In this document: positions 61,953-64,000 of the stretch, piece by piece
How the letters are laid out: each line of letters begins with the position of its first letter
Position numbering within the stretch: the stretch's first letter is position 1
DNA from: Solwaraspora sp. WMMD1047
GTDB taxonomy: Bacteria; Actinomycetota; Actinomycetes; Mycobacteriales; Micromonosporaceae
NCBI RefSeq assembly: GCF_029626155.1
Contig: NZ_JARUBL010000001.1
Coordinates: 3,390,501-3,454,500, forward strand
Length of the DNA stretch: 64,000 nt
Direction of reading: 5' to 3'
Notes under the pieces: generated by a model
Databases searched by the model: none
What the model was told of the DNA's origin: nothing
Seen by the model: only the letters and a program-made list of their open reading frames with translations
Position numbers and translations under genes: made by a program

Positions 61953-62891
61953 ATGCTGCGGCTACCGGACCACTGGGTGTGGGACAGCTGGTACGTACGG
62001 GACGACGACGACCTCTGGCACGCGTTCTTCCTGCGTGCCTCCCGGGCGCTGCTCGACCCGCACCGACGCCACCACCGCGCCGCGATCGGCCACGCGGTCT
62101 CCACCGACCTGCGATCCTGGCGACTGGTGGCCGACGCGCTGGTCCCCGCCGACGGCCCGGCCTGGGACGACCTCGCCACCTGGACCGGCAGCACGGTACG
62201 AGGACCGGACGGCCGGTGGTACCTGTTCTACACCGGCGTCAGCCGCGCCGAGCGAGGGCTGGTCCAGCGCGTCGGGCTGGCCGTCTCCGACGACCTGGTC
62301 AGCTGGCACCGGCACGGCACCCGACCGCTGGTCGAGGCGGACCCCACCTGGTACGAACTGCTCGACCCGGACGCCTGGTACGAGCAGGCCTGGCGCGATC
62401 CGTGGGTCTTCCCCGACCCGGCCGGCGACGGCTGGCACATGCTCCTCACGGCCCGGGCCAACCACGGTGCCGCCGACCGGCGCGGGGTCGTCGGCCACGC
62501 CACCTCCGACGATCTGGTCAACTGGCGGGTGCGCCCCCCGCTGTCCACGCCGGCCGACTTCGGCCATCTCGAGGTGCCGCAGGTGGTCGTCATCGACGAC
62601 CAGCCGCTCCTGCTCTTCTGCACCAACGCGGTGGCCGGAGAGAACGGCCGGGGCGACCACCGGGTCTGGACGGCGCCCGGGAAGGGTGTCACCGGCCCCT
62701 GGGACGTCGCCGATGCCCGGCCGTTCCCGCACCCCGCTCTGTACGCCCCGCGCCTGCTCCGCGACCTGGACGGCGGCTGGAGCATGATCGGGTTCATCGA
62801 CCACGACGCCGGCGGGACGTTCGTCGGCGAACTCACCGACCCGATCCCGGTGCGTTACCGACCCGAGCTGGGACTCCGCCCCAGGCGATGA
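61953..62891 (+). CDS. GH32-like glycoside hydrolase
   Basis: A 312-residue cytosolic five-bladed-propeller enzyme. Asp11 in HWVWDSW is the predicted nucleophile, Arg148-Asp149-Pro150 the transition-state stabiliser and Glu207 in LEVPQ the acid/base: the GH32/GH68 (clan GH-J) set. It lacks the C-terminal beta-sandwich common in GH32 invertases, hence its short length. Likely releases fructose-type units from the imported oligosaccharide (inference). ATG 61953 is preferred over in-frame upstream codons inside the LacI gene. Confidence 0.78.
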   Translation: MLRLPDHWVWDSWYVRDDDDLWHAFFLRASRALLDPHRRHHRAAIGHAVSTDLRSWRLVADALVPADGPAWDDLATWTGSTVRGPDGRWYLFYTGVSRAERGLVQRVGLAVSDDLVSWHRHGTRPLVEADPTWYELLDPDAWYEQAWRDPWVFPDPAGDGWHMLLTARANHGAADRRGVVGHATSDDLVNWRVRPPLSTPADFGHLEVPQVVVIDDQPLLLFCTNAVAGENGRGDHRVWTAPGKGVTGPWDVADARPFPHPALYAPRLLRDLDGGWSMIGFIDHDAGGTFVGELTDPIPVRYRPELGLRPRR

Positions 62892-62980
62892 GCCGGCGGG
62901 TGGGGGCGGGGCGGCAGCGCCGGCGGCGGTCCGCCGCCCGCCGGACGGTGCCGACAGCCGGTCGGCCGGCTGCCATCGGC

Positions 62981-63745
62981 TCAACCAGCCGGCCCGAACG
63001 AGGGGCCCAGGGCCCGGGAGATCGCCCGGCCGGCGGCCTGCACCAGCGGCGCCAGTGCCACCGGGTCCGCCCGGTCGTGGGCGACGACGAGCGAGATCGC
63101 CGCCAGCACGGTGTCGCTCGGGCCACGGATCGGCGCCGCGACCGAGAGGGCGTCCATCGTCACCTGCCGGTCGCTCGTCGCGTAGCCGACACGGCGGACG
63201 TCGGCGAGGATCCGGCGCAACCGTCGGGGATCGACGACGGTCCGCTCGGTGTACCGCTCCAGCGGCGCCGCCAGCACCTGTTCCTGAACCTCGGCCGGCG
63301 CGAAGGCGAGCAGCACCAGGCCGACCCCGGTGGCGTGCAGCGCGAAGCGGCCACCGACCCGGGTGAGCACCGGCACCGCGTGCCGGCCGGCGATGCGTTC
63401 GATGAAGACCAGTTCCAGGTTCTCCCGGACGGCGAGCTGGACGTTCTCATGGGTCACCTCGTAGAGGTCCTCCATGATCGGCAGCGCGAGTTCCCGCAGC
63501 CCCAGTCCGCGGGGGGCGAGCGAACCCACCTCCCACAGCCGCAGGCCGACGCGGTACCGCCCGTCGGCACCGCGTTCCAGCGCACCCCACGCGACCAGCT
63601 CGGCCGCTCGACGGTAGGCGGTGGGCAGCGACAGCCCGGCCCGCCGCGCCAGCTCGGTGAGGGTCAGCGTCGGCTCGGTCGGGGTGAAGGCGTCGAGCAG
63701 CGCCAGCACCTTGCTGGTGACCGATCGGCCGGATGGCGTACGCAC
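62981..63745 (-). CDS. IclR-family transcriptional regulator
   Basis: A 254-residue regulator: winged HTH at about 10-65 (LALLDAFTPTEPTLTLTELARRAGLSLPTAYRRAAELV) and the IclR effector domain at 75-245. Starts on GTG with GGCAGG upstream. The gene lies 32 bp downstream of an oxygenase reductase on the same strand, so it may control an aromatic or similar oxygenase operon. The 89-bp gap before the GH32-like gene is GC-rich with possible but imperfect stems. Confidence 0.87.
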   Translation of the reverse strand: MRTPSGRSVTSKVLALLDAFTPTEPTLTLTELARRAGLSLPTAYRRAAELVAWGALERGADGRYRVGLRLWEVGSLAPRGLGLRELALPIMEDLYEVTHENVQLAVRENLELVFIERIAGRHAVPVLTRVGGRFALHATGVGLVLLAFAPAEVQEQVLAAPLERYTERTVVDPRRLRRILADVRRVGYATSDRQVTMDALSVAAPIRGPSDTVLAAISLVVAHDRADPVALAPLVQAAGRAISRALGPSFGPAG

Positions 63746-63777
63746 CCTGCCATCATCATCGCCGTCGCCTCCGCCGG

Positions 63778-64000
63778 CTACAGGTCCAGCACGAGCCGGG
63801 GAGTGCGAGACCGGGAGACGCAGATCATCATCGTGTCGCCCGCGGCCCGTTCCTCCTCGGTGAGCAGGCTGTCGCGGTGGTCCGGCACCCCGTCGAGCAC
63901 GGTCGTCTCGCAGGTGCCGCAGGTGCCCTCCCGGCAGGAGGAGAGCACCTGGACGCCGGCCTCCTCGACGGCGGTGAGGATCGGGGTGCCCGGCGGCACG
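63778..64000 (-). CDS. 2Fe-2S domain of an oxygenase reductase, 5' part outside window
   Basis: The last 74 residues or so of a gene running off the right edge. It has CREGTCGTC and a further Cys in MMICVS, the C-x4-C-x2-C...C plant-type [2Fe-2S] pattern found at the C-terminus of phthalate dioxygenase reductase/VanB-type proteins. The upstream FMN/NAD domains would be beyond base 64000. It would pass electrons from NADH to a Rieske oxygenase. Confidence 0.82.
   Translation of the reverse strand, partial: VPPGTPILTAVEEAGVQVLSSCREGTCGTCETTVLDGVPDHRDSLLTEEERAAGDTMMICVSRSRTPRLVLDL

Overview
The window is high-GC actinobacterial DNA, most like a saprophytic, plant-polymer-degrading member of the Micromonosporaceae (Micromonospora/Actinoplanes type). 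This placement is inferred from gene families, GTG starts, ATGA/GTGA overlaps, many leaderless-looking promoters and secreted CBM2/CBM13 enzymes with Pro/Thr linkers; no database search was possible. About 45 protein genes fill nearly the whole window. I see no rRNA, tRNA, insertion sequence, prophage or CRISPR array.

Layout. 0-3.6 kb: a GH10 xylanase cut by the left edge and a CopC-type copper protein. 3.6-10.2 kb: an envelope/redox cluster (cytochrome b561-molybdopterin oxidoreductase plus a small membrane protein, sugar epimerase, GT-C-like membrane protein, GT2-DUF2064-methyltransferase operon). Both of its divergent promoter regions carry two pairs of TTACGG-like direct repeats spaced exactly 11 bp, as expected for an OmpR/PhoB-type response regulator. 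10.3-18.2 kb: an AraC regulator, a small secreted protein, an SCP2-debranching enzyme fusion, a methyltransferase, 2,2-dialkylglycine decarboxylase and a DHA2 exporter. 18.4-23.8 kb: a five-gene peptide/nickel ABC operon behind a palindrome that fits the Nur (nickel-Fur) box, so probably nikABCDE, ending at a strong hairpin.

23.8-35 kb: a CBM2-hydrolase, then a TetR/acyl-CoA synthetase/PaaX unit divergent from a ribose-type ABC transporter with an SDR dehydrogenase and an SMP-30 lactonase; a 28-bp palindrome lies between the two units. 35-42.7 kb: two MacB/LolD-type ATPases and two very large FtsX-like permeases. 42.7-50 kb: a secreted clan GH-A hydrolase with a ricin-type lectin domain and an intracellular GH63-like glucosidase, each preceded by the same CGAATCGATTCG operator, a LacI regulator, and an ABC-2 exporter operon. 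50-56 kb: a 994-residue secreted PA14/beta-propeller/CBM/DUF1080 protein, two iron-box-controlled genes (DUF2470 and DUF1540) and a secreted esterase. 56-64 kb: a LacI-controlled carbohydrate locus (beta-lactamase-fold esterase, MalFG-type permeases, binding protein, LacI, GH32-like hydrolase), an IclR regulator and the end of a 2Fe-2S oxygenase reductase.

Much of the window is catabolic. Secreted enzymes depolymerise plant or fungal material, three binding-protein-dependent transporters take up products or nickel, and local LacI, TetR, PaaX, IclR and AraC regulators sit beside visible operators. The most useful new observations are regulatory: the 11-bp repeat regulon, the GCTAAACTGATTTAGC sites that tie a distant esterase to the sugar locus, the paired CGAATCGATTCG sites, the Nur-like box and the iron boxes.
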